Below are positions 41,669 to 49,906 of a DNA stretch of 64,000 bases, one piece after another. Within the stretch, counting starts at the first letter, position 1. The number at the start of each line of letters is the position of its first letter. The translations under genes and the position numbers were made by a program. The notes beneath the pieces were generated by a model. That model saw nothing but the letters and a program-made list of their open reading frames with translations, did no database searches and had not been told where the DNA came from. Source of the DNA: Halorientalis regularis (GTDB taxonomy: Archaea; Halobacteriota; Halobacteria; Halobacteriales; Haloarculaceae); assembly GCF_023698535.1 (NCBI RefSeq), contig NZ_JALJCL010000009.1:62001-126000 (forward strand), in the 5' to 3' direction.

Positions 41669-42812
41669 GGGTTTCCTCCGGGAGTGCGATGACGTTCTCG
41701 CGGCCGAGGCGGAACACTTCGATCTCGTCGTCGTCCCTGAGCCGGGAGACGACGCGGCTGGTCTTCGAGTCCCCCCAGTCGCAGGCGTCGGCGAGTTCCT
41801 GCTGTTTGATCCGGCCGCCGTGGTCGCGGATGGCCGACAGCGCGCGCTCGTCGTCGCTGAGCAGGGCCGCCGACGGGCCGTCTCCGGCCCCGTCGTCGCC
41901 GTCGGATGCGGCCGCCGTCCCGGCCGTCGATCCGGCCGTCGACTCGGCCACAGCCGCGCCGTCGCCGGCCCCGTCGTCGCCGTCGGATGCGGCCGCCGTC
42001 CCGGCCGTCGATCCGGCCGTCGACTCGGCCACAGCCGCGCCGTCGCCGGGTCCGTCGGCCCCGTCGGTCGGCCGTCTGCGGACGTACAGCACGCCGGCGG
42101 CTCCGAGTGTAGCGAGGACGAGGACGGCGACGCCGGCCGCCAGGAACGGGAACCCGCCGGCCGTCGCCGGCTCCGAGTCGACCGTTTCGCTGGCGACGAT
42201 TCGCGGTGCCGTCGAACCGAAGCCGAGTTCGCCCGCCCAGGCGACCCGGTCGCGTCTGGTCTCGGTCGGTTCGGGCGTCACGCTGTCGAGCCGGTAGCCG
42301 TCGGACCAGGCGACGGTGAGTCGTGTGTCCGGGCCCAGGTAGAAGCCGCTGATGGCGTCGCCGATCCGGAGCGTCGAGGCGTTGCCGCCGACGAACCCGG
42401 ACCAGGCGAAGCGGTAGGTGACGATGCCGGTCGACTGGGCGAGGCGCTGGCGGCGAACCGTCACCGTCACGTTCGAGAGCGCCATCTCGCGGCCGGTCTC
42501 GTTCTCGGCCTGCCGGACCGACGGGCGGATGTCGGCGGCAAAGTCCTCGACGTAGGTCGAACGGTTCGCCTCGATCTCCTGGCGGTAAGCGGTGAAGGCC
42601 TCCTTCTCGCCCGGATCGGTCAGGTAGAACTGGTACTGGATCTCCCAGGCGGCGGTCCCGTCGGCACCGGCGTCGATCCGGATGAGCGTGCTGTCGGGCG
42701 ACAGCGATTCGTTGTCCGCGCCGGCGGACTGGGCCGCCACCGGGCCGGTACAGAGCCAGCAGGCGACGACGACGGCCACGCCGACCAGCAGCCACCGGGA
42801 TACTCGTTGCAT
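41661..42812 (-). CDS. Membrane-anchored winged-helix regulator with extracellular domain (DUF7345/DUF7343-like)
   Basis: A 383-aa protein. Signal peptide MQRVSRWLLVGVAVVVACWL, then an extracellular beta-rich domain (about 30-215; WEIQYQFYLTDPGEKEAFTA). A membrane helix follows (FPFLAAGVAVLVLATLGAAG) with RRR stop-transfer residues. The cytoplasmic part has a 27-residue unit repeated in tandem, then a winged helix (about 320-380: DDERALSAIRDHGGRIKQQE, WGDSKTSRVVSRL). The layout suggests envelope sensing coupled to transcription. The ATG at 42812 precedes the signal peptide. Confidence 0.8.
   Translation of the reverse strand: MQRVSRWLLVGVAVVVACWLCTGPVAAQSAGADNESLSPDSTLIRIDAGADGTAAWEIQYQFYLTDPGEKEAFTAYRQEIEANRSTYVEDFAADIRPSVRQAENETGREMALSNVTVTVRRQRLAQSTGIVTYRFAWSGFVGGNASTLRIGDAISGFYLGPDTRLTVAWSDGYRLDSVTPEPTETRRDRVAWAGELGFGSTAPRIVASETVDSEPATAGGFPFLAAGVAVLVLATLGAAGVLYVRRRPTDGADGPGDGAAVAESTAGSTAGTAAASDGDDGAGDGAAVAESTAGSTAGTAAASDGDDGAGDGPSAALLSDDERALSAIRDHGGRIKQQELADACDWGDSKTSRVVSRLRDDDEIEVFRLGRENVIALPEETHD
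41884..42045. repeat. 81-bp tandem repeat in the membrane-regulator gene
   Basis: Two essentially identical 81-bp units, 41884-41964 and 41965-42045, encode a 27-aa unit containing GDGAAVAESTAGSTAGTAAA and ASDGDDGA. They lie in the linker between the membrane helix and the winged helix. The near identity implies a recent duplication; 81 bp preserves the frame. Confidence 0.85.
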
Positions 42813-42998
42813 TCCGTCTGTCTGGAGATAGGTCGAGTGATCGTAATCTATCTTCGGATGCGAACCGCGGACGGGACCCCGGTGCACGAAAAGCGCCAGC
42901 AGGGGTGTCAGGGCGGAACATGTGAATGGGATTCGGGTGGGTCCCGTGGGGAGTCGGGTGGGCGTGGGTGTTGGGTAGGGTGCGTGGAGGGAGCGCCG

Positions 42999-43727
42999 TT
43001 AGTCCTCGAGTTCGTCCTGCAGACCGTCGACCTCCTCGCTCAGTTCGTCGTTGGCGTCCGCCAGCTCGTCACTGGACTCCTCGTCGAGCTCGTCGAGCGC
43101 CTCGTTCAGTTCGTCGCGTGCGTCCTCGCGGGCGTCGTCGACGGCGGCGCTGGCGTTCGCGTCCGCCTCGGCGTCGGCTTCGGCCTCGGCGTCAGCCGCC
43201 AGGTCGGCCTCGGCGTTGCCCGCCGCGTTAGCGTTCTCGTCGCCCCGGGCGTTGGCCTCGGCGTTCTCGTCGGCGAACAGGCGCAGGACGGTCGCGACGA
43301 AACCCTCGTCGCTATCCACACCGTCGTCCGCGCTCGCACTCGTGTTGGTGTTCGCGTCGGCCTGAGCGCTCCCGTCGAACGGGAGGTCGATCACGATGCC
43401 GAAGGGCAGCACGACCTTCCCCTCGGCGCTCACCTCGGCCGAGCCCTCGGCGGCGGCTTCGCCGCGGTCCGCGCGGGCATCACCGTTGCCCGACGCGCTG
43501 GCGGCGGCGTCGACGGTCACAGCCGCCGAGCCGCTGGCCTCGCCGTCCGCGTCGGCGCTACCGGAGGCCGTCACCGCGACCTCGGCACCGGCTTCGGCTT
43601 CGGCCTCGCCGTCCGTCTCGTTCTCGACCTGTGCGTCCGTGCTCGCGGCCGCCGCTGCGGGCACCGTCGCGGTGAGGACCACCGCGAGCGCCAGCAGCAG
43701 CGAACCAGTTCGGGTGTTCAGGCGCAT
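42999..43727 (-). CDS. Exported Ala/Asp/Glu-rich low-complexity protein
   Basis: A 242-aa protein. The signal peptide MRLNTRTGSLLLALAVVLTA ends near VPAAAAAS. The mature part is low complexity (A, D, E, G, S, N) with a short hydrophobic island KVVLPFGIVIDLPF at about 104-117. The C-terminal 50 residues form a coiled coil (DELNEALDELDEESSDELAD). The ATG at 43727 directly precedes the signal peptide; the frame extends upstream to 43808 but that part is not acidic. It lies beside two other exported acidic genes. Function unknown. Confidence 0.65.
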   Translation of the reverse strand: MRLNTRTGSLLLALAVVLTATVPAAAAASTDAQVENETDGEAEAEAGAEVAVTASGSADADGEASGSAAVTVDAAASASGNGDARADRGEAAAEGSAEVSAEGKVVLPFGIVIDLPFDGSAQADANTNTSASADDGVDSDEGFVATVLRLFADENAEANARGDENANAAGNAEADLAADAEAEADAEADANASAAVDDAREDARDELNEALDELDEESSDELADANDELSEEVDGLQDELED

Positions 43728-43901
43728 TGCATCCCCAGCTTGGAGCGGGAGGGTCGTATAAAGAGATGGCCCTGGCGGTGCATTCCACCGGATTGGCGTC
43801 ACTTGCACCGATTTTCACACCGTTTCCGTCGTGCGGTTACAGCCACTTCTCTCGAACGGCCGTGTTGAACGGTCGAAAGATTGAAAAGGAGAATTCGGAA
43901 G

Positions 43902-44327
43902 TCAGTCGTCGTCGCCGGTCGCGACGAGGACCGGTTGCTCGGCGTCGAGGAGGACGGCCTGTGTGACGCTGCCGAACAGGGCTTTGCCGACGGGGGATCG
44001 TTTCCGACCGTGGACGGCGATGGCGTCCACGTCGAGTTCGGCCGCAGTCTCCAGGATGACCGTCGCGGGGTCGCCGTGCTCGTGGCGGACCCGCGCAGTC
44101 ACACCGGCGGCTTCGAGCGCGTCGACGGCCGTCGTGACGCTCTCGGGCACGTCGTCTTCGTCGTAGATAGCCTCGGAGGAGACGGCTTCGCCCTCGTCGC
44201 GAACCTCGAACTGTTCGAAGACGTTGAGGACGGTGACCTCGATTTCCTCGGGATCGGCGGGGAGGTCGGTGACGGTGTCGACGAGCGCTGCGGGCTCGTC
44301 CTCGGTCGCGAGTAACACGTGATACAT
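43902..44327 (-). CDS. Universal stress protein (UspA family)
   Basis: A 141-aa single Usp domain: MYHVLLATEDEPAALVDTVT, VLNVFEQFEV, VRHEHGDPATVILETAAELD, VDAIAVHGRKRSPVGKALFG, SVTQAVLLDAEQPVLVA. The G-2x-G-9x-G(S/T) ATP-type loop is altered (HGRKRSPVGKALFGSVTQ), so nucleotide binding is uncertain. Haloarchaea carry many such genes; a specific stress link cannot be read from sequence. It is divergent from truA. Confidence 0.9.
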   Translation of the reverse strand: MYHVLLATEDEPAALVDTVTDLPADPEEIEVTVLNVFEQFEVRDEGEAVSSEAIYDEDDVPESVTTAVDALEAAGVTARVRHEHGDPATVILETAAELDVDAIAVHGRKRSPVGKALFGSVTQAVLLDAEQPVLVATGDDD

Positions 44328-44422
44328 ACCCCCTGCTTCCAGCGGGCACTACTTAGTTCGCGGGACCAGTTCAGCTGGGGGCCGTCGAAACGCTCATCGC
44401 GCTCGCCGAACTGGTACGATCC

Positions 44423-45253
44423 ATGCGCGCGTACCGGGTCGCGTACGACGGGCGACGGTTCCACGGGTTCCAGCGCCAGCCCGACGTGGCTACCGTCTCC
44501 GATACCCTGCTGGCGGCCCTTTCGGACCTGGACGTACTGGACGCCGGGTCGGACGCACCGCCGAACTACGCGGCCGCGGGCCGAACCGACGCCGGCGTCT
44601 CCGCGCTCGCTCAAACTGTTGCCTTCGACGCGCCCGACTGGCTGACCCCACGGGCCTTCGACAGCGAACTCCCACCCGACGTGCGGGTGTGGGCCGTCGC
44701 CGATGCACCGGCCGACTTTCACGCCACCCACGACGCGACGCGTCGCGAGTACGTCTACCATCTCCACGCACCGGCCGAGACCGTCGACGACGAGCGCGCG
44801 ACAGCCGCACTCGACGCCCTCCGTGGCGAACACGACTTCCACAACCTGACGCCCGACGACGACGGCACGGTGCGGGGCCTGGATGGCGAAATCGACCGGG
44901 ACGGTGAGTACCTCGTGGTGCGGGTCCAGGCCGACGGGTTCGCCCGCCAGCTCGTCCGCCGGCTCGTGGCCCTGCTCGACGAGATCGCTCGCGGCGAGCG
45001 CGACCTCGGGGCCGTCGACCGCGTGCTGGCCGCGGAGCCGTTGCCCGGACCCGCGGGCGTCCCGGCCGCACCGGCGGAGCCGCTGGTCTTGGCCGACGTG
45101 ACCTACCCCAACCTGGCGTTCGAGCGCGACCCCGAGGCCGCGGCCAGCACCCGCGAGATCTTCCGGGAGCGCCGCGTCAGGCACGCGACGAGAGCGAGAG
45201 TGGCCGAGGACCTGATCGCCGGCGTCGGCGGAACGACCGAGGAGGACGGCTGA
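44423..45253 (+). CDS. truA: tRNA pseudouridine synthase A
   Basis: A 276-aa TruA, modifying U38-U40 of the tRNA anticodon arm. Start MRAYRVAYDGRRFHGFQRQP; the catalytic Asp is in AAAGRTDAGVSALAQ near residue 56. Other conserved blocks are HATHDATRREYVYHLHA and GFARQLVRRLVALL. It is convergent with the M28 peptidase gene, 4 bp apart. The C-terminus (about 235-276) is a haloarchaeal extension. Confidence 0.93.
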   Translation: MRAYRVAYDGRRFHGFQRQPDVATVSDTLLAALSDLDVLDAGSDAPPNYAAAGRTDAGVSALAQTVAFDAPDWLTPRAFDSELPPDVRVWAVADAPADFHATHDATRREYVYHLHAPAETVDDERATAALDALRGEHDFHNLTPDDDGTVRGLDGEIDRDGEYLVVRVQADGFARQLVRRLVALLDEIARGERDLGAVDRVLAAEPLPGPAGVPAAPAEPLVLADVTYPNLAFERDPEAAASTREIFRERRVRHATRARVAEDLIAGVGGTTEEDG

Positions 45254-45257
45254 GCGG

Positions 45258-46601
45258 TCACCACTCGTCGGGCCAGATACCCGCGGCGACCATCCCGGGC
45301 TTCGCGCCGGTCTCGACCAGTCGCTCGCGGACGGTCGCGGGGTCGACGCGGGGCGGCGCGCGGCCGTCACTGGCGAGTCGCCTGATGAGCAGGGCCGTGA
45401 CCATCGCGTGTTCGCGGAGCGTCCGCACGTCCGCCTTCTCGCGCGTGTCGGCGCGGGTGTGGGTCCAGCCCCGCTCCCAGTGACCCTCGTCGTCGGGGCG
45501 CTCGCTGTGGAGCTGGATCGCCGGGACCCCACGACGGAGAAAGGGCCAGTGATCGCTGTAGGGGTGGGGGCGCTCGCTGACTTCCAGTGGGTGGTTCAGG
45601 TCGTCGGCGACGCCCGTGGCGAGGTCGGTCAGCACATCGCTGGTGTGAGTCAGCGCGCGGAGCCGGCGGAACCGACCGACGCCGTCGCAGTTGACGACGG
45701 CCCGGAGCCGGTCCGGGTCGAGGTCCGCGGCCAGCGCCTCGCTCCCGAGCAGGCCGAGTTCCTCGCTCCCGACCGCCGCGACCACGACTCGCGTCCCGAG
45801 ACCGCTCTCGATGTGGCCGAGAATCCGGAGCGCACCGAGCAGGACCGCGACGCCGCAGCCGTTGTCCAACGCCGCCTCGCCCACGTCGTGGCCGTCGAGG
45901 TGCGCCACGAGGAGGGTCGCGTCGTCGGTGTCGGGTCCCAGGTGGCCGACGACGTTGCGACTCGTCCCGCGCTCGGTGTCGGCCGTAACCGAGAGCGACA
46001 CCGACGCCCCCGCGTCGGCGTACTCCCGGAGCCAGTCGCCCGTCTCGGCGCTGACGCCGACGCCCGGGATGGCCGCGGCCTCGCCGAACCGGAGCGCGCC
46101 GGTCGGCGGAAGCTGTCCGGGGGCGTGATTGGCGAAGATAAACGCCGCCGCGCCCGCGTCCGCGGCCTGTCCGACCTTCTCCATCCGGTGGATTCGTCGG
46201 TCGGCCCCTACCGGCGTGCCCGTACTCGCCAGCGCGACGCGGTCGCGGAGGTCGGCGTCGGCGATCTCCTCGGGTGTCCCGTGGCCCACGTCGACGAGGG
46301 CCGCGTCCACCTCGCCGGCGGGGGAGTAGGGGAGCGCGACGGCCTCGAACTCGCGTTCGAGATCGCGGTCGGGGACGGCGACGGTGAGAGCGGTCCGCCC
46401 GCGCGTCCACCGGGCCATCTCGAACGGGTGCGTCTCGACATCTCTGACCCCCGCATCGCGGAGGGCGTCCCCGACCAGTTCGGCCGCGCGGGCTTCACCC
46501 GGGTGCCCGCCCAGTCGGTCGTCGAGTTCACAGAGCCGGGTCAGCAGATCCCAGGGGGCGTCGTCGCGCCAGGCACGGCCGAGCGCCCGGTCGATGTCCA
46601 T
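45258..46601 (-). CDS. M28 family metallopeptidase
   Basis: A 447-aa zinc aminopeptidase/carboxypeptidase. A PA domain insert (about 100-215; RVALASTGTPVGADRRIHRM) is followed by the di-zinc site: LLVAHLDGHDVG (His, Asp), ALDNGCGVAVLLGALR (Asp), VVVAAVGSEELGLLGSEAL (the catalytic Glu-Glu pair), VNCDGVGRF and SDHWPFLRRGVPAIQLH. No signal peptide at the chosen ATG (46601, MDIDRALGRAWRDD), so it should be cytoplasmic. The substrate is unknown. Confidence 0.88.
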   Translation of the reverse strand: MDIDRALGRAWRDDAPWDLLTRLCELDDRLGGHPGEARAAELVGDALRDAGVRDVETHPFEMARWTRGRTALTVAVPDRDLEREFEAVALPYSPAGEVDAALVDVGHGTPEEIADADLRDRVALASTGTPVGADRRIHRMEKVGQAADAGAAAFIFANHAPGQLPPTGALRFGEAAAIPGVGVSAETGDWLREYADAGASVSLSVTADTERGTSRNVVGHLGPDTDDATLLVAHLDGHDVGEAALDNGCGVAVLLGALRILGHIESGLGTRVVVAAVGSEELGLLGSEALAADLDPDRLRAVVNCDGVGRFRRLRALTHTSDVLTDLATGVADDLNHPLEVSERPHPYSDHWPFLRRGVPAIQLHSERPDDEGHWERGWTHTRADTREKADVRTLREHAMVTALLIRRLASDGRAPPRVDPATVRERLVETGAKPGMVAAGIWPDEW

Positions 46602-46718
46602 AGGTCGGGTTCGGCCGGCAACCCCAAATGCTTGCCGCGGCCGGCACGGGCCGAGGACGAGCCGGCGGGTCCCTCCGGCGCGTAAAGGCTTACTTCGCGC
46701 CCGCACGTAGCCGGGGCA

Positions 46719-48509
46719 ATGAGTTCGGTTCCCGAACGAAGCGACATCGACGCGGAACACAAGTGGAATCTGGAGGCGCTCTACGCCGACGACGAGGCGT
46801 GGGAGGACGCCTTCGAAGAGGTGCAGGAGCGGCTCGCGGACCTGGAGGCGTACGAGGGGCAGGTGACCGAAGACGCCGAGACGCTGCTGGCGGTACTGGA
46901 ACTCCGCGAGGAGATCATGCGGACCGTCTCGAACGTCACCTCCTACGCGCGGATGCGCCGTGACGAGGACACGACCGACAGCCACTACCAGGCCCTGCTC
47001 GCGCGGGCCCAATCGCTGTCCTCGGAGGCCCAGAGCGCCGCCTCGTTCATCGAGCCCGAGTTACAGGACCTCGACCGCGAGGAGATCGAGGCGATGGTGG
47101 CCGAGGAACCCGACCTCGAAGTCTACGACCACTACTTCGACGACGTGTTACGGATGAAAGACCACACCCGCTCGGCCGAGGTCGAGAACCTGCTGGCCGA
47201 ACTCGGCGAGGTCACCGGTGCACCCGGGGAGGTGTACAACACGCTCGCCAACGCGGACATGGAGTTCCCGGCGGTGGAGACGCCCGAGGGCGAGACGAAG
47301 CGGATCACGCTCAACAACTTCACGACGCTCCAGAAAAATTCCGACCGCGAGTTCCGGCGGGACGTGTACGAGCAGTTCTACGACGAGTGGGAGACGGTCC
47401 GTAACACGGTCGGAGCGGCCTACAAGAACAGCGTCAAGACCGACAGCAAGCTGGCGAACGCGCGCAACTACGACACCGCCCGCGAGGCCGCCCTCGACGG
47501 GCCGAACATCCCCGTCGACGTGTACGACAACCTCGTGGACACGGTCCGGGAGAACCTCGACAGCCTCCACCGGCACGCCGAACTGAAGCGCGACGCGATC
47601 GGCGCGGACGAGTTGCAGATGTGGGACCTCTACGTCCCGATGGTCGAGGGTGAGAGCCCGGAAGTCACCTACGAGGCGGCCTGCGAGTACGTCGTCGAGG
47701 CCGTCGCGCCACTGGGCGAAGAGTACCAGTCCCGGCTCGCGGAGGGGTTGGAGTCGCGCTGGGTCGACGTGTACGAGACCGACGGCAAACAGTCCGGGGC
47801 CTACAGCGGCGGCACCTACGACTCCCAGCCGTACATCCTCATGAACTACCAGGACGACGTGTCCTCGATGTACACGCTGGCCCACGAACTCGGCCACTCC
47901 CTGCACACGCAACTCACCAGCGAGGAACAGCCCTACGTCTATTCCGGCTACGAGATCTTCGTGGCCGAGGTCGCGTCGACGGTCAACGAGACGCTGCTCA
48001 CCCACCACCTGCTCGACACCGTCGCGGACGAGCGACTCCGCCGGCACGTCCTCAACGAGTATCTCGAACGGTTCCGCTCGACCCTCTACCGCCAGACCAT
48101 GTTCGCCGAGTTCGAACACCGCGCCCACGAACTGTCCGAGGCCGGCGAGGCGCTAACTCCCGACCGGCTGGACGAACTCTACCGGGACCTGAAAGGCGAC
48201 TACTACGAGCCTGCGGAGATCGACGACCGGATCGCGCGCGAGTGGATGCGCATCCCCCACTTCTACCGGGCCTTCTACGTCTACCAGTACGCGACCGGCA
48301 TCTCGGCGGCGGTCGCGCTGGTCGACCGGATCCTCGACGAGGGGGAACCGGCGGCCGAGCAGTACGTCGACTTCCTCCGGAAGGGGTCCCGGGAGTACCC
48401 GCTGGACCTGCTCCGGGGTGCGGGCGTCGACATGGCTTCGCCCGAGCCGGTCGAGTCGGCACTCGGCGTCTACGACGACTACCTCGACGAGTTCGCGGAC
48501 CTGACCTAA
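46719..48509 (+). CDS. pepF: Oligoendopeptidase F (M3 family)
   Basis: A 596-aa M3B peptidase. The zinc site is HELGHSLH in SMYTLAHELGHSLHTQLTSE near residue 390, with the third ligand Glu about 25 residues later (YEIFVAEVASTVNE). The N-terminal helical half opens DIDAEHKWNLEALYADDEAW; FRRDVYEQFYDEWETVRNTV and the C-terminal FYVYQYATGISAAVAL match the family. It degrades short peptides in the cytoplasm, possibly those released by the proteasome; the PAN gene is next. Confidence 0.93.
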   Translation: MSSVPERSDIDAEHKWNLEALYADDEAWEDAFEEVQERLADLEAYEGQVTEDAETLLAVLELREEIMRTVSNVTSYARMRRDEDTTDSHYQALLARAQSLSSEAQSAASFIEPELQDLDREEIEAMVAEEPDLEVYDHYFDDVLRMKDHTRSAEVENLLAELGEVTGAPGEVYNTLANADMEFPAVETPEGETKRITLNNFTTLQKNSDREFRRDVYEQFYDEWETVRNTVGAAYKNSVKTDSKLANARNYDTAREAALDGPNIPVDVYDNLVDTVRENLDSLHRHAELKRDAIGADELQMWDLYVPMVEGESPEVTYEAACEYVVEAVAPLGEEYQSRLAEGLESRWVDVYETDGKQSGAYSGGTYDSQPYILMNYQDDVSSMYTLAHELGHSLHTQLTSEEQPYVYSGYEIFVAEVASTVNETLLTHHLLDTVADERLRRHVLNEYLERFRSTLYRQTMFAEFEHRAHELSEAGEALTPDRLDELYRDLKGDYYEPAEIDDRIAREWMRIPHFYRAFYVYQYATGISAAVALVDRILDEGEPAAEQYVDFLRKGSREYPLDLLRGAGVDMASPEPVESALGVYDDYLDEFADLT

Positions 48510-48611
48510 ACCATCGGAAATCGGCCGGCTCGGTCGGTCAGGACTGGGGTGGGGTAGGATAGCCGCGACCCAAAGGCCCTTTTACGAGCACCCATTAGCA
48601 ACGACAGTCAG

Positions 48612-49832
48612 ATGTCCCGGAGTCCGTCGCTCCCGGACCGGCCGCGCCTCGACCTCGATCCGGAGATGTCTCCGGAAGAGCGGCTGGATGCGTTGCGGGA
48701 GCACTTTATCGAGCTGGAACAGGTCAACGACGAGCTCTCGTCGCAACTCGACTCGGCCCAGGAGCGTCGCGACAACCTCAGCGGCGAGGTCGACCGGCTG
48801 GAACGAGAGAACGAGACGCTCAAAACGTCGTCGCTGTACATCGCGACGGCCGAGGAAGTCACCGACGAGGGTGTCATCGTCAAACAGCACGGCAACAACC
48901 AGGAGGTCCTGACGGAGGTGTCGCCGAACCTCAAGGAGGACCTGGAGGCGGGCGACCGGGTCGCGATCAACGATTCCTTCTCCGTCCAGACGCTGCTGGA
49001 CGCCGAGACCGACGCCCGCGCCCAGGCGATGCAGGTCGACCACAGCCCGAACGTGGTGTACGAGGACATCGGCGGCCTCGACGAACAGATCCGTGAAGTT
49101 CGAGAGGCCGTCGAGGAACCGCTGATCAACGCCGAGCAGTTCCGTGAAGTGGGCATCGACCCGCCCAGCGGCGTCCTCCTGCACGGCCCGCCGGGCACGG
49201 GGAAGACGATGCTCGCCAAAGCGGTCGCCAACGAGACCGACGCCACCTTCATCAAGATGGCCGGCTCCGAACTCGTCCGGAAGTTCATCGGCGAGGGCGC
49301 CCGGCTGGTCCGGGACCTGTTCGAACTCGCCTCCGAACGCGAACCGGCCATCATCTTCATCGACGAGATCGACGCCATCGCGGCCAAGCGCACGGAATCG
49401 AAGACCTCCGGCGACGCCGAGGTCCAGCGGACGATGATGCAACTGCTCTCGGAGATGGACGGCTTCGAAGATAGGGGAGAAATCCGCATCATCGCCGCCA
49501 CCAACCGCTTCGACATGTTGGATCGGGCTATCCTCCGGCCCGGTCGTTTCGACCGCCTCATCGAAGTGGCCAAGCCCGACGCCGAGGGCCGCGAACGCAT
49601 CCTGGAGATCCACACGAAGGACCTCAACCTCGCGGAGGAACTCGACCTGGCGGCCATCGCCGCCGAGACCGAAGACTTCAGCGGTGCCGAGCTCGCCAGC
49701 CTCACCACCGAGGCCGGGATGTTCGCCATCCGCGACGGCCGCACCGAGGTCCGTATGGCGGACTTCGAGGACGCCCGCGAGAAGGTCACCGAGGAAGAGG
49801 GGTCCGAGACGGGCCCCATCGCGTTCTACTGA
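48612..49832 (+). CDS. pan: Proteasome-activating nucleotidase PAN
   Basis: A 406-aa AAA+ unfoldase of the archaeal proteasome. An N-terminal coiled coil (about 25-75, FIELEQVNDELSSQLDSAQE) is followed by an OB domain (about 80-145) and the AAA module: GPPGTGKTMLAKAVANE (Walker A), IIFIDEIDAIAAKR (Walker B), RPGRFDRLIEV (Arg fingers). The protein ends ETGPIAFY; the usual HbYX tail has Tyr as the penultimate residue, whereas here Tyr is last. Haloarchaea often have two PAN paralogues; which one this is was not decided. Confidence 0.93.
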   Translation: MSRSPSLPDRPRLDLDPEMSPEERLDALREHFIELEQVNDELSSQLDSAQERRDNLSGEVDRLERENETLKTSSLYIATAEEVTDEGVIVKQHGNNQEVLTEVSPNLKEDLEAGDRVAINDSFSVQTLLDAETDARAQAMQVDHSPNVVYEDIGGLDEQIREVREAVEEPLINAEQFREVGIDPPSGVLLHGPPGTGKTMLAKAVANETDATFIKMAGSELVRKFIGEGARLVRDLFELASEREPAIIFIDEIDAIAAKRTESKTSGDAEVQRTMMQLLSEMDGFEDRGEIRIIAATNRFDMLDRAILRPGRFDRLIEVAKPDAEGRERILEIHTKDLNLAEELDLAAIAAETEDFSGAELASLTTEAGMFAIRDGRTEVRMADFEDAREKVTEEEGSETGPIAFY

Positions 49833-49906
49833 GTGGAATTTTTTCACGCCGAAACGGCGCGATATTCACACGCACCTTTTTTATCGTCGCCGGCCGCTCT
49901 TAACTG

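Noticed and set aside
41217-43868. An 883-codon open frame on the plus strand
   Set aside because: It is antisense to three well-supported minus-strand genes; long shadow frames are expected in G/C-rich DNA, and its composition is Arg/Ser-rich, not acidic.
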